From positions 620,001-684,000 of the forward strand of contig NZ_AP021889.1 of the NCBI RefSeq assembly GCF_011398355.1: 64,000 nucleotides of DNA. Direction: 5' to 3'. This DNA comes from Thiosulfatimonas sediminis. GTDB lineage: Bacteria; Pseudomonadota; Gammaproteobacteria; Thiomicrospirales; Thiomicrospiraceae. Below the pieces are notes generated by a model. It did not search any database. It worked only from the letters and a program-made list of their open reading frames with translations, and had not been told where the DNA came from. The position numbers were made by a program, and so were the translations under genes. Numbering within the stretch: position 1 is the stretch's first letter; each line of letters opens with the position of its first letter. Below, in pieces: positions 52,223-63,075 of the stretch.

Positions 52223-52677
52223 TGTGTCGCTTGATTTGGCTTCACGATGAGGCTCTGGCATTGTTTAACGTGGATGAACTGCTGCCGGAGGATAGGGTGG
52301 TATTTGTTTGGGATAATGACTACTTCAGAAATAAGGGGTGGTCGTTGTCGCGGATGGTATTTTTGTACGAGTCGTTGCTTGATTTGCCTTACCCAAACTT
52401 GCAGGTTTATCAAGGTGAAACCGTCTCTGTATTGCGGCAATTGGTCAAGCAGAACGAGATGGCTGAAGTTTTTGTTTATCGTCCGTTTGAACCTGATTTA
52501 CAAGAGATTGCCAAGGAGTTATCCAAATCGGTAACAATGGTTTTACTGGATGTGCCGAGCAGCTTAACCTCGCCGTTGACAACGGTACCGCCGCGTTTTT
52601 ATAAGTTTTGGAAACAGGTTGAGCCAGAGGTGTTAGGCAAAAAGCTAGCCAATACTGGGCGACAGAAGTTCCATTAA
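52222..52677 (+). CDS. separate photolyase N-terminal alpha/beta domain protein
   Basis: A 151-residue protein resembling the N-terminal antenna-binding domain of photolyases: CRLIWLHDEALALFN (strand 1), RVVFVWDNDYF, SRMVFLYESLLDL, NLQVYQGETVSVLRQL, AEVFVYRPFEPD, and at the end PPRFYKFWKQVEP, which matches the photolyase segment before the linker (PFWK). Together with the preceding gene it makes all parts of a photolyase, but in reverse order and on two chains. This is based on motif order by eye; an unrelated Rossmann-like fold is the alternative. A terminator follows. Confidence 0.65.
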   Translation: MCRLIWLHDEALALFNVDELLPEDRVVFVWDNDYFRNKGWSLSRMVFLYESLLDLPYPNLQVYQGETVSVLRQLVKQNEMAEVFVYRPFEPDLQEIAKELSKSVTMVLLDVPSSLTSPLTTVPPRFYKFWKQVEPEVLGKKLANTGRQKFH

Positions 52678-52685
52678 GTGAGAAA

Positions 52686-52712
52686 AAAACCAGAAGATAG
52701 GCTTCTGGTTTT
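52686..52712. terminator. bidirectional terminator between photolyase-like genes and prfC
   Basis: AAAACCAGAAG and CTTCTGGTTTT flank a 5-nt loop, with T-runs in both directions. Confidence 0.9.
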
Positions 52713-52758
52713 TTAAATAGGCAGTTGCATCAGAATAAGAGCAACTTTCTAAGTCGAA

Positions 52759-54333
52759 TCAGTGTTCGCGAGTTGCGACAAATTGCAGTTCAGGCCAGCG
52801 CTCTTGTATTAACGAGAGATTGACGCGAGTTGGGGCAATATACACCAGTTGATCGGCGGCATCGTAAGCGACGTTTTCGGTCACTTTTTTGGAAAATTTC
52901 TCAATTTCCGCTTTGTCGCCAATCACCCAGCGCGCGGTGGTTACATTCACAGGCTCAAAGATACAAGCGACGTTGTATTCGTCTTTCAAGCGTTGTGCGA
53001 CCACTTCAAACTGCAGTACACCGACTGCGCCAAGAATTAAATCATTATTGTTTACTGGACGGAAAAGCTGAGTAGCCCCTTCTTCGGAGAGCTGTTGCAA
53101 GCCTTTTTGCAGTGCTTTCATTTTCATCGGGTCTTTTAGCTGCGCGCGGCGGAAAAGTTCCGGTGCGAAGTTAGGTATTCCGGTGAACTTGAGTTCTTCG
53201 CCTTGCGTAAAGGTGTCGCCAATTTTAATCGTGCCGTGGTTGTGCAAGCCGATAATGTCGCCTGGATAGGCTTCTTCTGCATGGTCGCGCTTATTGGCAA
53301 GGAAGGTGATGGCCTTGGAGATGCGAACATCTTTGCCGATACGTACGTGCTTTAAGCTCATGCCCGATTCGTACTTACCAGAGACAATACGCATAAAAGC
53401 GACACGGTCACGGTGTTTCGGGTCCATATTGGCTTGAATTTTAAACACGAATCCCGTGACTTTATCTTCTTCCGCTTCGACAAAGCGACTGTCTGTTTCG
53501 CGTCCTTTTGGGGCTGGGGCGTATTTTTCAAAGCCGTCTAATAGCTCTTGCAGGCCAAAGTTATTAACTGCCGAACCAAAGAATACCGGAGTAAGTTCAC
53601 CGGCAAGGAATAGTTCAAGGTCAAACTCGTGGCTCGCGCCACGAACCAACTCGATTTCGTCGCGGAGTTCTTGCGCCTGACCGCCAAGCAACTCATCCAG
53701 ACGAGGATTGTCAAGGCCGCTAATCAATTCCCCTTCAGTCGCTTTTTGGTTATCTGCGTGCGAGAAAATGCGAACTGTGTCGTTGTAGATGTGGTAAATC
53801 CCTTTGAATCGCTTGCCCATACCGATAGGCCAAGTCATTGGCGCACAAGCAATTTTGAGCACGTCTTCGACTTCGTCTAGCAGTTCAATCGGCTCTTTGC
53901 CTTCACGGTCAAGTTTGTTGATAAAGGTCAAAATCGGTGTGGTGCGAAGACGACAGACTTCCATTAGTTTAATGGTGCGGTCCTCAACCCCTTTGGCGAC
54001 GTCGATGACCATAAGGGCGGAATCCACCGCGGTCAGAACACGATAGGTGTCTTCCGAAAAGTCTTCGTGCCCTGGCGTGTCGAGTAAGTTCATAATCGCA
54101 CCCTTGTAAGGGAACTGCATCACCGATGAGGCGACCGAGATGCCACGCTCTTGCTCCATTTTCATCCAGTCAGAGGTTGCGCCACGGTCGGTTTTACGGC
54201 TTTTAACCGCGCCCGCCATCTGAATCGCACCGCCGTAAAGCAGCAACTTTTCGGTCACCGTAGTTTTACCGGCATCCGGGTGAGAGATAATCGCAAAGGT
54301 GCGACGTTTGGTGGTTTCGAGAAGTAACGACAT
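52759..54333 (-). CDS. prfC: peptide chain release factor 3
   Basis: A 524-residue translational GTPase with G1 [10 protein letters not shown]3 DTPGHEDFS and G4 INKLD, and the RF3 effector region [26 protein letters not shown]3 removes RF1/RF2 from ribosomes after termination. Length matches E. coli PrfC (529). Confidence 0.97.
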   Translation of the reverse strand: MSLLLETTKRRTFAIISHPDAGKTTVTEKLLLYGGAIQMAGAVKSRKTDRGATSDWMKMEQERGISVASSVMQFPYKGAIMNLLDTPGHEDFSEDTYRVLTAVDSALMVIDVAKGVEDRTIKLMEVCRLRTTPILTFINKLDREGKEPIELLDEVEDVLKIACAPMTWPIGMGKRFKGIYHIYNDTVRIFSHADNQKATEGELISGLDNPRLDELLGGQAQELRDEIELVRGASHEFDLELFLAGELTPVFFGSAVNNFGLQELLDGFEKYAPAPKGRETDSRFVEAEEDKVTGFVFKIQANMDPKHRDRVAFMRIVSGKYESGMSLKHVRIGKDVRISKAITFLANKRDHAEEAYPGDIIGLHNHGTIKIGDTFTQGEELKFTGIPNFAPELFRRAQLKDPMKMKALQKGLQQLSEEGATQLFRPVNNNDLILGAVGVLQFEVVAQRLKDEYNVACIFEPVNVTTARWVIGDKAEIEKFSKKVTENVAYDAADQLVYIAPTRVNLSLIQERWPELQFVATREH

Positions 54334-54435
54334 GAATGTTCAACCGCTTGGGAATTAAGTTACTGACAATTCAGTAAAATTTAAAGAAGCCGTATTATAC
54401 AAGTCAGGGGATTTATTGGCAAAAAGGGTTGCCTG

Positions 54436-54467
54436 AAAAAAATAAGCGGACTGATGGCGGTCCGCTT
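54436..54467 (-). terminator. terminator of the ACBP-like gene
   Basis: On the minus strand AAGCGGAC and GTCCGCTT form an 8-bp stem, followed by ATTTTTTT. A second hairpin (TACTACT / AGTAGTA, 54472-54489) lies just upstream of it. Confidence 0.8.
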
Positions 54468-54522
54468 TAAGTACTACTTCGGAGTAGTAGTAAGGCTACA
54501 CTTAAATAGAGTGGCTAACGCA

Positions 54523-54897
54523 TTAGAAGCTTTTTGCTTGAAAAACAGGTGTAGGGTAAAAAATAGGATGAATGGTCTTCATCTCTAATTGTTCAATGCT
54601 TTGTTGAATGGTGGTTTTGACCCGATTCAACTCTTGAATAAATAAGGTGGTGGCCTCCTCTCGTGAAATGCCTTTTAGGCAGCACCAAATTTCGTGTTTG
54701 TGATAATCGTGTAGATCATTGCGACTTGGGCCAGTACGGATACAATCACCAAAAAGCGCTTGGCGATATAAGCCCCCAAGCAGGCATTCGTCCGCATAGG
54801 GAAGTTCCACGGCGCCTTGTGTCTGTTTAATAACACTGTACAGCTCGTTATATATGGCCAGCGCATCAGGTAGCGAAGGTGATGAATGCGTGTTCAT
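54523..54897 (-). CDS. acyl-CoA-binding-protein-like protein
   Basis: A 124-residue helical protein. ADECLLGGLYRQALFGDC aligns with the ACBP segment around YKQATVGD, and KHEIWCCLKGISREEATTLFI aligns with KWDAWNELKG-S-EDAM-AYI. The Tyr, the Lys before the Trp pair and the LKG-S-E-A core that contact acyl-CoA are kept; the second Tyr is Phe. ACBPs bind and carry acyl-CoA esters and are unusual in bacteria. N- and C-terminal extensions of about 25 residues are not recognised. It is monocistronic. Confidence 0.6.
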   Translation of the reverse strand: MNTHSSPSLPDALAIYNELYSVIKQTQGAVELPYADECLLGGLYRQALFGDCIRTGPSRNDLHDYHKHEIWCCLKGISREEATTLFIQELNRVKTTIQQSIEQLEMKTIHPIFYPTPVFQAKSF

Positions 54898-54967
54898 TGC
54901 AATCTCCCTATATAGGTGGACACAAAGAAAAGTCTGCTGTTTGATGTCTCTTTTTTAAAATAAATCA

Positions 54968-55660
54968 TTAAGCGAGCCGCACAAATTGTTGCTGGCGCTG
55001 TTGGTGGCGTTGTTTAAAAACAACCACTTGGCTAAGGGTATACAGCGCCAAGATGGCCAAATACCCGATGATGAACATCGACTCATAGGGGATGGCCAAG
55101 ACAAATAGCATCAACATCATGCTGATAACCATCACTCTGCGTAGGTTATACATCAGCCATGAGCGCTGCCATAGCGGTGTTTTGACGGTATGTAACGCTT
55201 TGCAAGTGCGCAGGGTAAGGCGGTACTCGATAAAGCTGAGGGTGCTTAATACCAGTAAGTTAATCCATAAGTTTTCAGTAAAAACACCGGCGATAAATGG
55301 CAACCAAACTAAGGCGCTGAGGGCTAAAAAAGGATTTAACCATAATCGGTTGCGCCAGTGAGCAACTTCAAATGCGGTAATGCTCGGTTGATGCGGGCGA
55401 ACATTCGGCTGATAGTGTGCACCCAGTTTGATTTTTTTGTTTTTGCTGGCGATTTGTGGTTCGTTTGTCACTGGTGATTGAGTCGTTTCAGTCGTTTTAG
55501 CCAAGGTATCTTGCCTAGCAAGCGGTTGACTTGGCTGGGTTAGCTCGGCAGGCACCTCGGCCTTCTTGTTTTGATGAGGTGTTTGTGAATGCCGAGCAGA
55601 GGCGAATTGTTCTGCTAGGGTTCGCGCATTGTCGAGTTTTTCGAGACTGGCTGCTTGCAT
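54968..55660 (-). CDS. membrane protein of unknown function
   Basis: A 230-residue protein. The first 100 residues are hydrophilic and Gln/Thr/Pro-rich; then four hydrophobic segments follow (about 108-127, 130-145, 175-195, 197-215) with short basic loops, ending in a Gln/Arg-rich tail. No family is recognised. A longer reading to 55711 is open, but it would start within the secF terminator, so the ATG at 55660 is preferred. Confidence 0.6.
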   Translation of the reverse strand: MQAASLEKLDNARTLAEQFASARHSQTPHQNKKAEVPAELTQPSQPLARQDTLAKTTETTQSPVTNEPQIASKNKKIKLGAHYQPNVRPHQPSITAFEVAHWRNRLWLNPFLALSALVWLPFIAGVFTENLWINLLVLSTLSFIEYRLTLRTCKALHTVKTPLWQRSWLMYNLRRVMVISMMLMLFVLAIPYESMFIIGYLAILALYTLSQVVVFKQRHQQRQQQFVRLA

Positions 55661-55712
55661 AGAGTAATGTTTCTTTTTAGTAAGCTGTTCTGAGTGCTCT
55701 TGTTGGCACATA

Positions 55713-55743
55713 TAAAAAAGGCAGCGTGAATGTAGCTGCCTTT
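55713..55743 (-). terminator. terminator of the queA-tgt-yajC-secDF operon
   Basis: On the minus strand AAAGGCAGC and GCTGCCTTT form a 9-bp stem with a 9-nt loop, followed by TTT. It lies 80 nt after secF. Confidence 0.85.
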
Positions 55744-55825
55744 AATGTATCAGGTTTTAGGGGAGTAACCAAATTTTACTCTATGCCTTAGCCATGAATT
55801 TTTTTATCGCGTTTTTGCAATTCCC

Positions 55826-56845
55826 TTATTGCTCAGCTTTCGTGCCGTTTTTGGCGAGCTGTGCTTCGCGTTTGGCTTCTTGCTCTAAGAAAATGCGTTG
55901 CAGTTCAGCTTCGTCGGATTCCGTGTCGCGTTCCTCTTTAGGCGCTTTCATCAAATCTTCTTTCGAAACCCCCAGTGCGAGCGCAATTGCGGAGGCCACA
56001 TAAGTTGATGAGTAGGTACCGACCACAACGCCAACGATAAGCGCCGCCGCAAAGCCGCTGATCACCGCGCCGCCTAGGAAGAATAGCGCTAACAAAACCA
56101 CAAGCGTGGTTAAAGAGGTCATGATGGTACGCGAAAGCATCTGGTTTACAGCGATATTAGTGATTTCAACCGGGTCGGGTTCACGCATGGTGCGAAAATT
56201 CTCGCGTACGCGGTCGAACACAACGATTGTGTCGTTGAGCGAGTAGCCGATAACCGCTAAGAGTGCTGCGACGACGGTTAAGTCAAATTGCATCTGCGTC
56301 CAAGCGAAAACACCCAGAGTGATTACAACGTCATGAATTAACGCGGCCACCGAGCCAAGTGAAAAGCGCCATTCAAAACGAAGCGCGACATAAATCAAAA
56401 CCCCAAAAAGTGCATATAACACCGCTAAAGCCCCGTCTTCAGTCAATTCGTCGCCCACTTGTGGGCCAACAAATTCAACGCGACGGAGTTCGATTGGATC
56501 GGTGCTGGCGGCACGTAAGGTATCCATCACTTGGTTGCTTAGCTGGGCGCTGTTCATGCCATCGCGCGGTGCGATGCGGATTAAAACATCTTCAGCTGCG
56601 CCAAAGTGTTGTGCTACCGCTTCGTCAAAACCCGCTTTGCTCAGATCTTCGCGTAAGTTGTTTAGGTCTACCGGTTGCGGATAAGAGAGTTCAATTAAGG
56701 TGCCGCCTGTAAAGTCGATACCAAAATTTAAGCCTTTAACCCAAAGTCCGGCCAAGGAGGCGATAATCATTAGCGCCGAGAGCGCCAGCGCCAAAGTGCG
56801 CTGGCCCATAAAGTTAATCATTTTTGTTTCAGTCGCAGTCGTCAT
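55826..56845 (-). CDS. secF: protein translocase subunit SecF
   Basis: A 339-residue SecF with six membrane segments. GLNFGIDFTGGTLIEL is the signature after helix 1, and VIGYSLNDTIVVFDRVREN lies in the conserved TM4 region. SecDF uses the proton gradient to pull exported proteins. AGGAAGAG lies just before the start. It follows secD by 8 nt. The C-terminal tail is charged. Confidence 0.97.
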   Translation of the reverse strand: MTTATETKMINFMGQRTLALALSALMIIASLAGLWVKGLNFGIDFTGGTLIELSYPQPVDLNNLREDLSKAGFDEAVAQHFGAAEDVLIRIAPRDGMNSAQLSNQVMDTLRAASTDPIELRRVEFVGPQVGDELTEDGALAVLYALFGVLIYVALRFEWRFSLGSVAALIHDVVITLGVFAWTQMQFDLTVVAALLAVIGYSLNDTIVVFDRVRENFRTMREPDPVEITNIAVNQMLSRTIMTSLTTLVVLLALFFLGGAVISGFAAALIVGVVVGTYSSTYVASAIALALGVSKEDLMKAPKEERDTESDEAELQRIFLEQEAKREAQLAKNGTKAEQ

Positions 56846-56853
56846 ATCTCTTC

Positions 56854-58737
56854 CTAAATCGACAGTTTCTCAACGCGCTTATTGCCGTAATACCAATTGA
56901 TAATGGCGCGTGTGCCAAGGATGGCGGTAAACATCGAGGTTAAAATCCCGATAGACAGTGTAATCGCGAAGCCTTTAATCGGCCCTGTACCAAAACTGAA
57001 CAGAACCAAAGCCGCCAATAGGGTGGTGATATTGGCGTCAGCGATGGTTACAAATGCTTTTTCATAACCTGAGTAGATGGCATTTTGGATGGAGCCGTTC
57101 TTCAACTCTTCACGAATCCGTTCAAAAATCAGTACGTTCGCATCAACCGCCATCCCGACGGTTAAGACGATACCGGCAATCCCTGGTAGGGTTAAGGTCG
57201 CCTGTAGTAGCGAAAGTACCGCGATGATAATCACTAAGTTCAACATCAGGGCAAAATTGGCAATCATGCCGAAGAACTTGTAGCGCCATACCATTAAAAT
57301 CAAGACTAAGAGAAACCCGATGATAACGGACAGAAAGCCCTGGTTGATGTTGTCTTGACCCATGCTTGGCCCAACGGTACGTTCTTCAACGATTTCCATC
57401 GGTGCAGCCAGCGCACCGGCGCGGAGTAGTAGCGCCAAATCTTGCGCTTCTTGTGGCGAGTCTAAGCCGGTGATTTGGAAGCGTTCAGCAAACTGTCCAC
57501 GAATCACGGCGGCGTTAATAACGTCTTTACTGGTCACCCGTTTTTTGATTTTTTCACCGTTGACTTCAATCGTATCAATCCGATTTTCGATAAACAGTAC
57601 CGCCATGCGATTGCCAATGTTTTTCTTAGTCGTCGCCAGCATTTTGCGGCCACCAGCACCATCTAGCGTAACGCTAACCATTGGCGAACCTTGTTGTGGG
57701 TCGATACTGGATTGGGCATTGATAACGTTTTCACCGGAGACGATAAGCTGGCGCTGCAATAGAATTGGACGACCGTCACGGAAGTGTTGCAGTTCGGCAT
57801 TGTTCGGTGCAAAACCGGTTTTTTGCGCACGCTCCGCATCGCCTTGCTCGTCAACCATACGAAATTCCAGCGTTGCGGTGGCGCCAAGGATTTCTTTGGC
57901 ACGGGCGGTATCTTGCACGCCAGGCAGTTGTACCACGATGCGACGCTCACCTTGCTGTTGAATCACCGGCTCGGCAACGCCCAGTTCGTTGATACGGTTG
58001 CGAAGGGTGGTGATGTTCTGCTGTAGCGCGTACTTCTGTGTTTCGGCAATGGTTGCATCCGAAAAGGTCAAGACAACGCGCGGCTTAGCGGTGCTTTGAT
58101 CCGGCGTGATGATAAAGCGTTGCGCAAATTCGGCTTGGATGACGCTTAAACCGTTTTGGAAATATTCATCCGAAGCGAAGGCGATTTCAATCTGGTTCTT
58201 TTGTGCCTCAAAAGGCAGATAACGCACTTTCTGCTCACGCAATAGGCCTTTAAGTTCATCGACGTTTCGCTGGTAAGCTTTTTCGACCGCCGCTTCCATG
58301 TCGACGTCCATCAAAAAGTGAACCCCGCCGCGTAAATCCAAACCAAGGTACATCGGTTGACCACCTAAACCGCTCAACCAGCTAGGGGTTGCCGGCGCAA
58401 GGTTAAGCGCAACGACGGCGCTGCGACCGAGTTCTTCTTTCAGCAGTGATTTGGCTTTCAGTTGGTCTTCGGCATTTTGAAAACGAATCAAAAACTTGCC
58501 GTTTTCAAAAACCGAGGATTTGACCGCCAAATTTGATTGTTCAAGAATGTTGGCCACTTGTTGCTGGGTTTGTTGGGTAAATTCGACCGATTTTGCCGGT
58601 GAGATTTGTACCGCTGGATCGTCGCCAAAAATGTTTGGCATGGCATACGTAATGCCTAGAACGGTAATCACAATGAGCAGCAGATATTTCCATGCAGGAT
58701 ACTGGTTGCTGATTATTTTTTGTTGTGTTTGAAACAT
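56854..58737 (-). CDS. secD: protein translocase subunit SecD
   Basis: A 627-residue SecD. LGLDLRGGVHFLMDVD is the periplasmic signature, ELGVAEPVIQQQGERRIVVQLPG the P1 domain, and TVGMAVDANVLIFERIREEL the TM4 proton-relay region with Asp. The start at 58735-58737 has GGAAAG 8 nt upstream and agrees with the usual N-terminus (NQYPAWKYLLL); a longer frame to 58851 is not supported. Confidence 0.97.
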   Translation of the reverse strand: MFQTQQKIISNQYPAWKYLLLIVITVLGITYAMPNIFGDDPAVQISPAKSVEFTQQTQQQVANILEQSNLAVKSSVFENGKFLIRFQNAEDQLKAKSLLKEELGRSAVVALNLAPATPSWLSGLGGQPMYLGLDLRGGVHFLMDVDMEAAVEKAYQRNVDELKGLLREQKVRYLPFEAQKNQIEIAFASDEYFQNGLSVIQAEFAQRFIITPDQSTAKPRVVLTFSDATIAETQKYALQQNITTLRNRINELGVAEPVIQQQGERRIVVQLPGVQDTARAKEILGATATLEFRMVDEQGDAERAQKTGFAPNNAELQHFRDGRPILLQRQLIVSGENVINAQSSIDPQQGSPMVSVTLDGAGGRKMLATTKKNIGNRMAVLFIENRIDTIEVNGEKIKKRVTSKDVINAAVIRGQFAERFQITGLDSPQEAQDLALLLRAGALAAPMEIVEERTVGPSMGQDNINQGFLSVIIGFLLVLILMVWRYKFFGMIANFALMLNLVIIIAVLSLLQATLTLPGIAGIVLTVGMAVDANVLIFERIREELKNGSIQNAIYSGYEKAFVTIADANITTLLAALVLFSFGTGPIKGFAITLSIGILTSMFTAILGTRAIINWYYGNKRVEKLSI

Positions 58738-58877
58738 AGATTGCTTTCCGGAATTGTCCGCCACCTTGACCATCGATTGGATGATTTGCTTGATAGCGTA
58801 GAAATCGCATTGTGTCGAGCGCCAAGCGCTTTTAAAACAACAAAGGGGCATTTAGCCCCCTCGTTTTTGCTCGGCGG

Positions 58878-59207
58878 TTATTCGCCGCGCATGGTGCCTT
58901 TTGGTAGAAGGCGTGCAATGTTATGGCGTTCAACTTTAACGATAACGTTGTCGGCGATTTCTAAATCGCAGAAGCTGTCGTTAATTTCACGAATTTTGCC
59001 AAGTAGTCCACCGTAGGTGACGATTTCATCGCCTTTCTTCAAAGACTGAACCAAGTTTTTATGTTCTTTAACTTTTTTCTGTTGTGGGCGGATTAATAAA
59101 AAATAGAACACCACAAACAATAGCACTAGCGGAATTAGCCCTTCCCAGCCGCCGCCTTGTGCTGCCGCAGATCCCTCAGCCATTGCATCGCTAATAAAAA
59201 AGCTCAT
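58878..59207 (-). CDS. yajC: preprotein translocase accessory subunit YajC
   Basis: A 109-residue single-span protein. LVLLFVVFYFLLIRPQQKKVKEHKNLVQSLKKGDEIVT is the YajC signature (helix plus basic region). It joins SecDF in the holotranslocase. It lies 140 nt before secD and about 210 nt after tgt; the latter gap has no recognised feature. Confidence 0.96.
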   Translation of the reverse strand: MSFFISDAMAEGSAAAQGGGWEGLIPLVLLFVVFYFLLIRPQQKKVKEHKNLVQSLKKGDEIVTYGGLLGKIREINDSFCDLEIADNVIVKVERHNIARLLPKGTMRGE

Positions 59208-59419
59208 AGATTTCTCCTAATGTCGGTATCGATAAAATAAACGGCTGTATTTTGGCACAGCTAGTTGAAAAAATCCTTAAATAATCGGCTCTTTTACGCG
59301 ATTAACTACGCATCTGCTCTTAGCGTTGTAAATACCGGTGATTTACTGCCTTGAAACCCGAATAACGTTATGCGGCGAAATGCGTGCTGGAGCGCGATTT
59401 TTTCAAGTCTTTTTTTAGC

Positions 59420-60553
<1,134 letters not shown>

Positions 60554-61609
60554 TTATTTTGGATTAGCAGGGTGCACTAACATCGCATCCCCATAACTGA
60601 AAAATCGGTATTTATTCTCTACGGCGTGTTGGTACGCACTCATGGTGCGCTCATAACCCGCCAGTGCCGAGACCAGCATAATCAATGTTGATTCCGGCAG
60701 GTGGAAGTTGGTTTGCAAAACATCCACCACTTGGAATTGATAACCTGGTGTGATGAAAATGTCGGTTTCACCGCGGTAGGCTTGTAACTCGCCATCTGAG
60801 TATTTAGCCGCGCTTTCTAGTGAGCGAACCGAGGTTGTGCCAATGGCAATCACGCGACCACCATTGGCTTTGGTTTGTTTGATTTGCTCGACTACGGTTT
60901 CGTCTACTTCCAGATATTCTGAATGCATCACATGTTCGGCAATATTATCAACTTGAACCGGTTTAAAAGTACCGGCGCCAACATGCAAAGTGACAAAACC
61001 AATTTGCGCACCTTTATCTTTAATTGCTTGCATCAAGTCTTCATCAAAGTGCAGACCTGCCGTCGGTGCTGCCACGGCGCCCGGTTTTTCGCCGTATACG
61101 GTTTGATAGCGTTCTTTGTCTTCGGCGCTATCGCCATCTTCATCTTGATGGCGTTCGATATATGGCGGCAATGGCATATGCCCATGTTCTTCAATCAGTT
61201 CCAGTGCACTCAGATTGTTATCAATGACTTGTACTTTAAATAGAGCATCTTCACGACCAATTACTTCAACATCAAAAGCGTTCTCAATAGTCAGTTTTGC
61301 ACCGGCTTTTGGCGAACGGCTAGAGCGAATGTGGGTAAGCAGGGTTTTCTCATCCAGCACTCGTTCAATCAACAGTTCAATCTTGCCGCCGCTCTCTTTT
61401 TGACCAAACAAGCGCGCTGGAATGACACGGGTATTGTTGAATACCAATAAATCATTTGGCTGAATAAAGTCCAAAATATTAGGAAACTGCTGGTCTAACA
61501 GTGAGCCGTCCGGCTGCATCACCAATAGGCGACTGCCGCGTCGCTCTGCTGCGGGTTGCTGAGCGATTAAGTTATCCGGTAAATCAAAATAGAAATCTTG
61601 GCGTTTCAC
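60554..61609 (-). CDS. queA: S-adenosylmethionine:tRNA ribosyltransferase-isomerase
   Basis: A 351-residue Que[51 protein letters not shown] and [14 protein letters not shown] are family blocks. It builds epoxyqueuosine from preQ1 in tRNA. The GTG start at 61607-61609 gives the usual N-terminus, with GAGAG 9 nt upstream; the open frame to 61729 is not supported. It heads queA-tgt-yajC-secD-secF. Confidence 0.96.
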   Translation of the reverse strand: MKRQDFYFDLPDNLIAQQPAAERRGSRLLVMQPDGSLLDQQFPNILDFIQPNDLLVFNNTRVIPARLFGQKESGGKIELLIERVLDEKTLLTHIRSSRSPKAGAKLTIENAFDVEVIGREDALFKVQVIDNNLSALELIEEHGHMPLPPYIERHQDEDGDSAEDKERYQTVYGEKPGAVAAPTAGLHFDEDLMQAIKDKGAQIGFVTLHVGAGTFKPVQVDNIAEHVMHSEYLEVDETVVEQIKQTKANGGRVIAIGTTSVRSLESAAKYSDGELQAYRGETDIFITPGYQFQVVDVLQTNFHLPESTLIMLVSALAGYERTMSAYQHAVENKYRFFSYGDAMLVHPANPK

Positions 61610-61958
61610 GGTAGGCTCTCTAAAATATATGAAAAAGTCACAGTCAAAACGGCTGCATGGACTGGGGCGCGCAGAATCAATTCCAAGTGCGTTTAGGAAA
61701 AGCAATATTCCGCTTAGGCAAGACAGCAATGTTGTTGGACGATGCCGTTTAAAATCGAGCTAGAATTTACACCCTGTAAGCCCCTTGCTCAAACCAATGT
61801 GAGTTTATTCTGCGCTTCTCACAAAAAGGGCGGTATTTTCGCTGATTGCTCCTTTGTTTTCAACTGTTTAGAGAAAGCCCACACCCAAAGCAAAAAAATG
61901 AACAGCGTTGAATCGGCAAGATAATCGTAAGAATAACGTGAAATTACCAGAAAGGCGC

Positions 61959-61987
61959 TTGACAGTGCCCAGTTGAATGATTAATAT
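61959..61987 (+). promoter_or_regulatory. sigma70-type promoter of the tRNA-Leu/tRNA-Val genes
   Basis: TTGACA (61959-61964) and TAATAT (61982-61987) with an exact 17-bp spacer, 17 nt before tRNA-Leu. Confidence 0.85.
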
Positions 61988-62004
61988 ACGCGCCACAATT
62001 CAGT

Positions 62005-62091
62005 GCCAGTGTGATGAAATTGGTAGACATGACGGATTCAAAATCCGTTGGTGGTGACACCGTGGCGGTTCGAGTCCGCCCACTGGTACCA
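62005..62091 (+). tRNA. tRNA-Leu (CAA)
   Basis: An 87-nt class II tRNA with encoded CCA. The acceptor GCCAGTG pairs with CACTGGT, the anticodon loop is TTCAAAA (CAA), a long variable arm (GGTGGTGACACC) is present, and GGTTCGAGTCC is the T arm. Confidence 0.96.
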
Positions 62092-62126
62092 ATCCTACGC
62101 AAACTTTGCGTATCAAAATATACAGT

Positions 62127-62203
62127 ACGACCGTAGCTCAGTTGGTTAGAGCACCACCTTGACATGGTGGGGGTCGGTGGTTCGAATCCACTCGGTCGTA
62201 CCA
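62127..62203 (+). tRNA. tRNA-Val (GAC)
   Basis: A 77-nt cloverleaf with encoded CCA. The acceptor ACGACCG pairs with CGGTCGT, the anticodon stem CCACC/GGTGG encloses TTGACAT (GAC), and the T-loop is GGTTCGAATCC. It lies 35 nt after tRNA-Leu and shares its promoter. Confidence 0.96.
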
Positions 62204-62254
62204 ATTTTCCTGGTAAAATCAATGACTTACCAAGGTTAATTTTTCCCGTTGCTT

Positions 62255-62959
62255 TTAATTTATTCGGAGAGTCAACATAGGTTTGTCTATATTTCCAGAT
62301 CCAATTTTGTATTTCTGATTTATTAATTCTTTAAGCACTCTTCGATCACTCTCAATCCTACAATTTTTTACTAACCATTCTTTTACTTTTTGCTGCTGAA
62401 TTTTTTGCCCGTATTCCTTAAACTCTTCTGACTCTGAAAAATCTTCAAGAATCTTCTCATGGCGTTGAGATAACTTCAAAAAAGTTCCATCTTTACGATG
62501 TTTTACATCATCTTTTTGTGATGAGTTAGCGAAAAACAAATTTTGTTCAAAGGCTTCAATATCTTCTTTAAGGATTACCGCACCACCTGCTTCTTGATAA
62601 GATTTCAGAACATCAGAAGATAAAGACAAGCACTGATACTCTTGATCTTTGTAGGAGTTTGTATTTTTGTTCACGACGTAATAAAACTTACCACGCCACA
62701 GCACCACAGAGGCTTGTGACATCTTATTTATTAACTCTCCTCCAAGATTTGACAGGTTAATTTTGCTTAATACTTCAATCTCTTCCGGTGGCGTGAATGA
62801 AATCCCAAATGGATTATCAGATTGAGCAAATGGCGTGACCGCAATTGGGCATTCAACACGAATGATCGGTTCATGATCATCGGATTCAACAGTTTCAATA
62901 TCTGTCCGGCAGTTACTTTCAACATAGTGATCATTGATACTGTGCTCTGACGATAACAA
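62255..62959 (-). CDS. unknown protein, possibly 5'-truncated, next to IS66 element
   Basis: A 234-residue acidic, hydrophilic protein with no recognised domain, signal or membrane segment; the C-terminal 80 residues are Lys/Glu-rich helices. Base composition is more AT-rich than its neighbours. There is no in-frame ATG: the first possible start is TTG at 62959, and an in-frame TGA lies at 62981-62983, 10 nt from the IS66 end. The original start may have been lost or the gene may be decaying. Its place between tRNA genes and an IS element suggests recent acquisition. Confidence 0.5.
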   Translation of the reverse strand: MLSSEHSINDHYVESNCRTDIETVESDDHEPIIRVECPIAVTPFAQSDNPFGISFTPPEEIEVLSKINLSNLGGELINKMSQASVVLWRGKFYYVVNKNTNSYKDQEYQCLSLSSDVLKSYQEAGGAVILKEDIEAFEQNLFFANSSQKDDVKHRKDGTFLKLSQRHEKILEDFSESEEFKEYGQKIQQQKVKEWLVKNCRIESDRRVLKELINQKYKIGSGNIDKPMLTLRIN

Positions 62960-63075
62960 ATGCTTTTCATTTAAAAAAATTCAGATAAATCCGTAAGCGC
63001 CAATTTACCCACATCTAAAATTCTTGGATAAAGTTCGTTATTCTTCTATGTGTTTTCAATCACAGGTGAATTTTG

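Noticed and set aside
58738..58851. N-terminal extension of SecD
   Set aside because: No homology to SecD and no ribosome site; GGAAAG precedes the internal ATG.
61610..62004. preQ1 riboswitch before queA
   Set aside because: No preQ1-like short hairpin with A-rich tail near the ribosome site was seen; the region instead holds the tRNA promoter.
62127..62203. tRNA-Val as a phage or island attachment site
   Set aside because: No direct repeat of the tRNA 3' end and no integrase were found in the window; the IS66 element explains the mobile signal.
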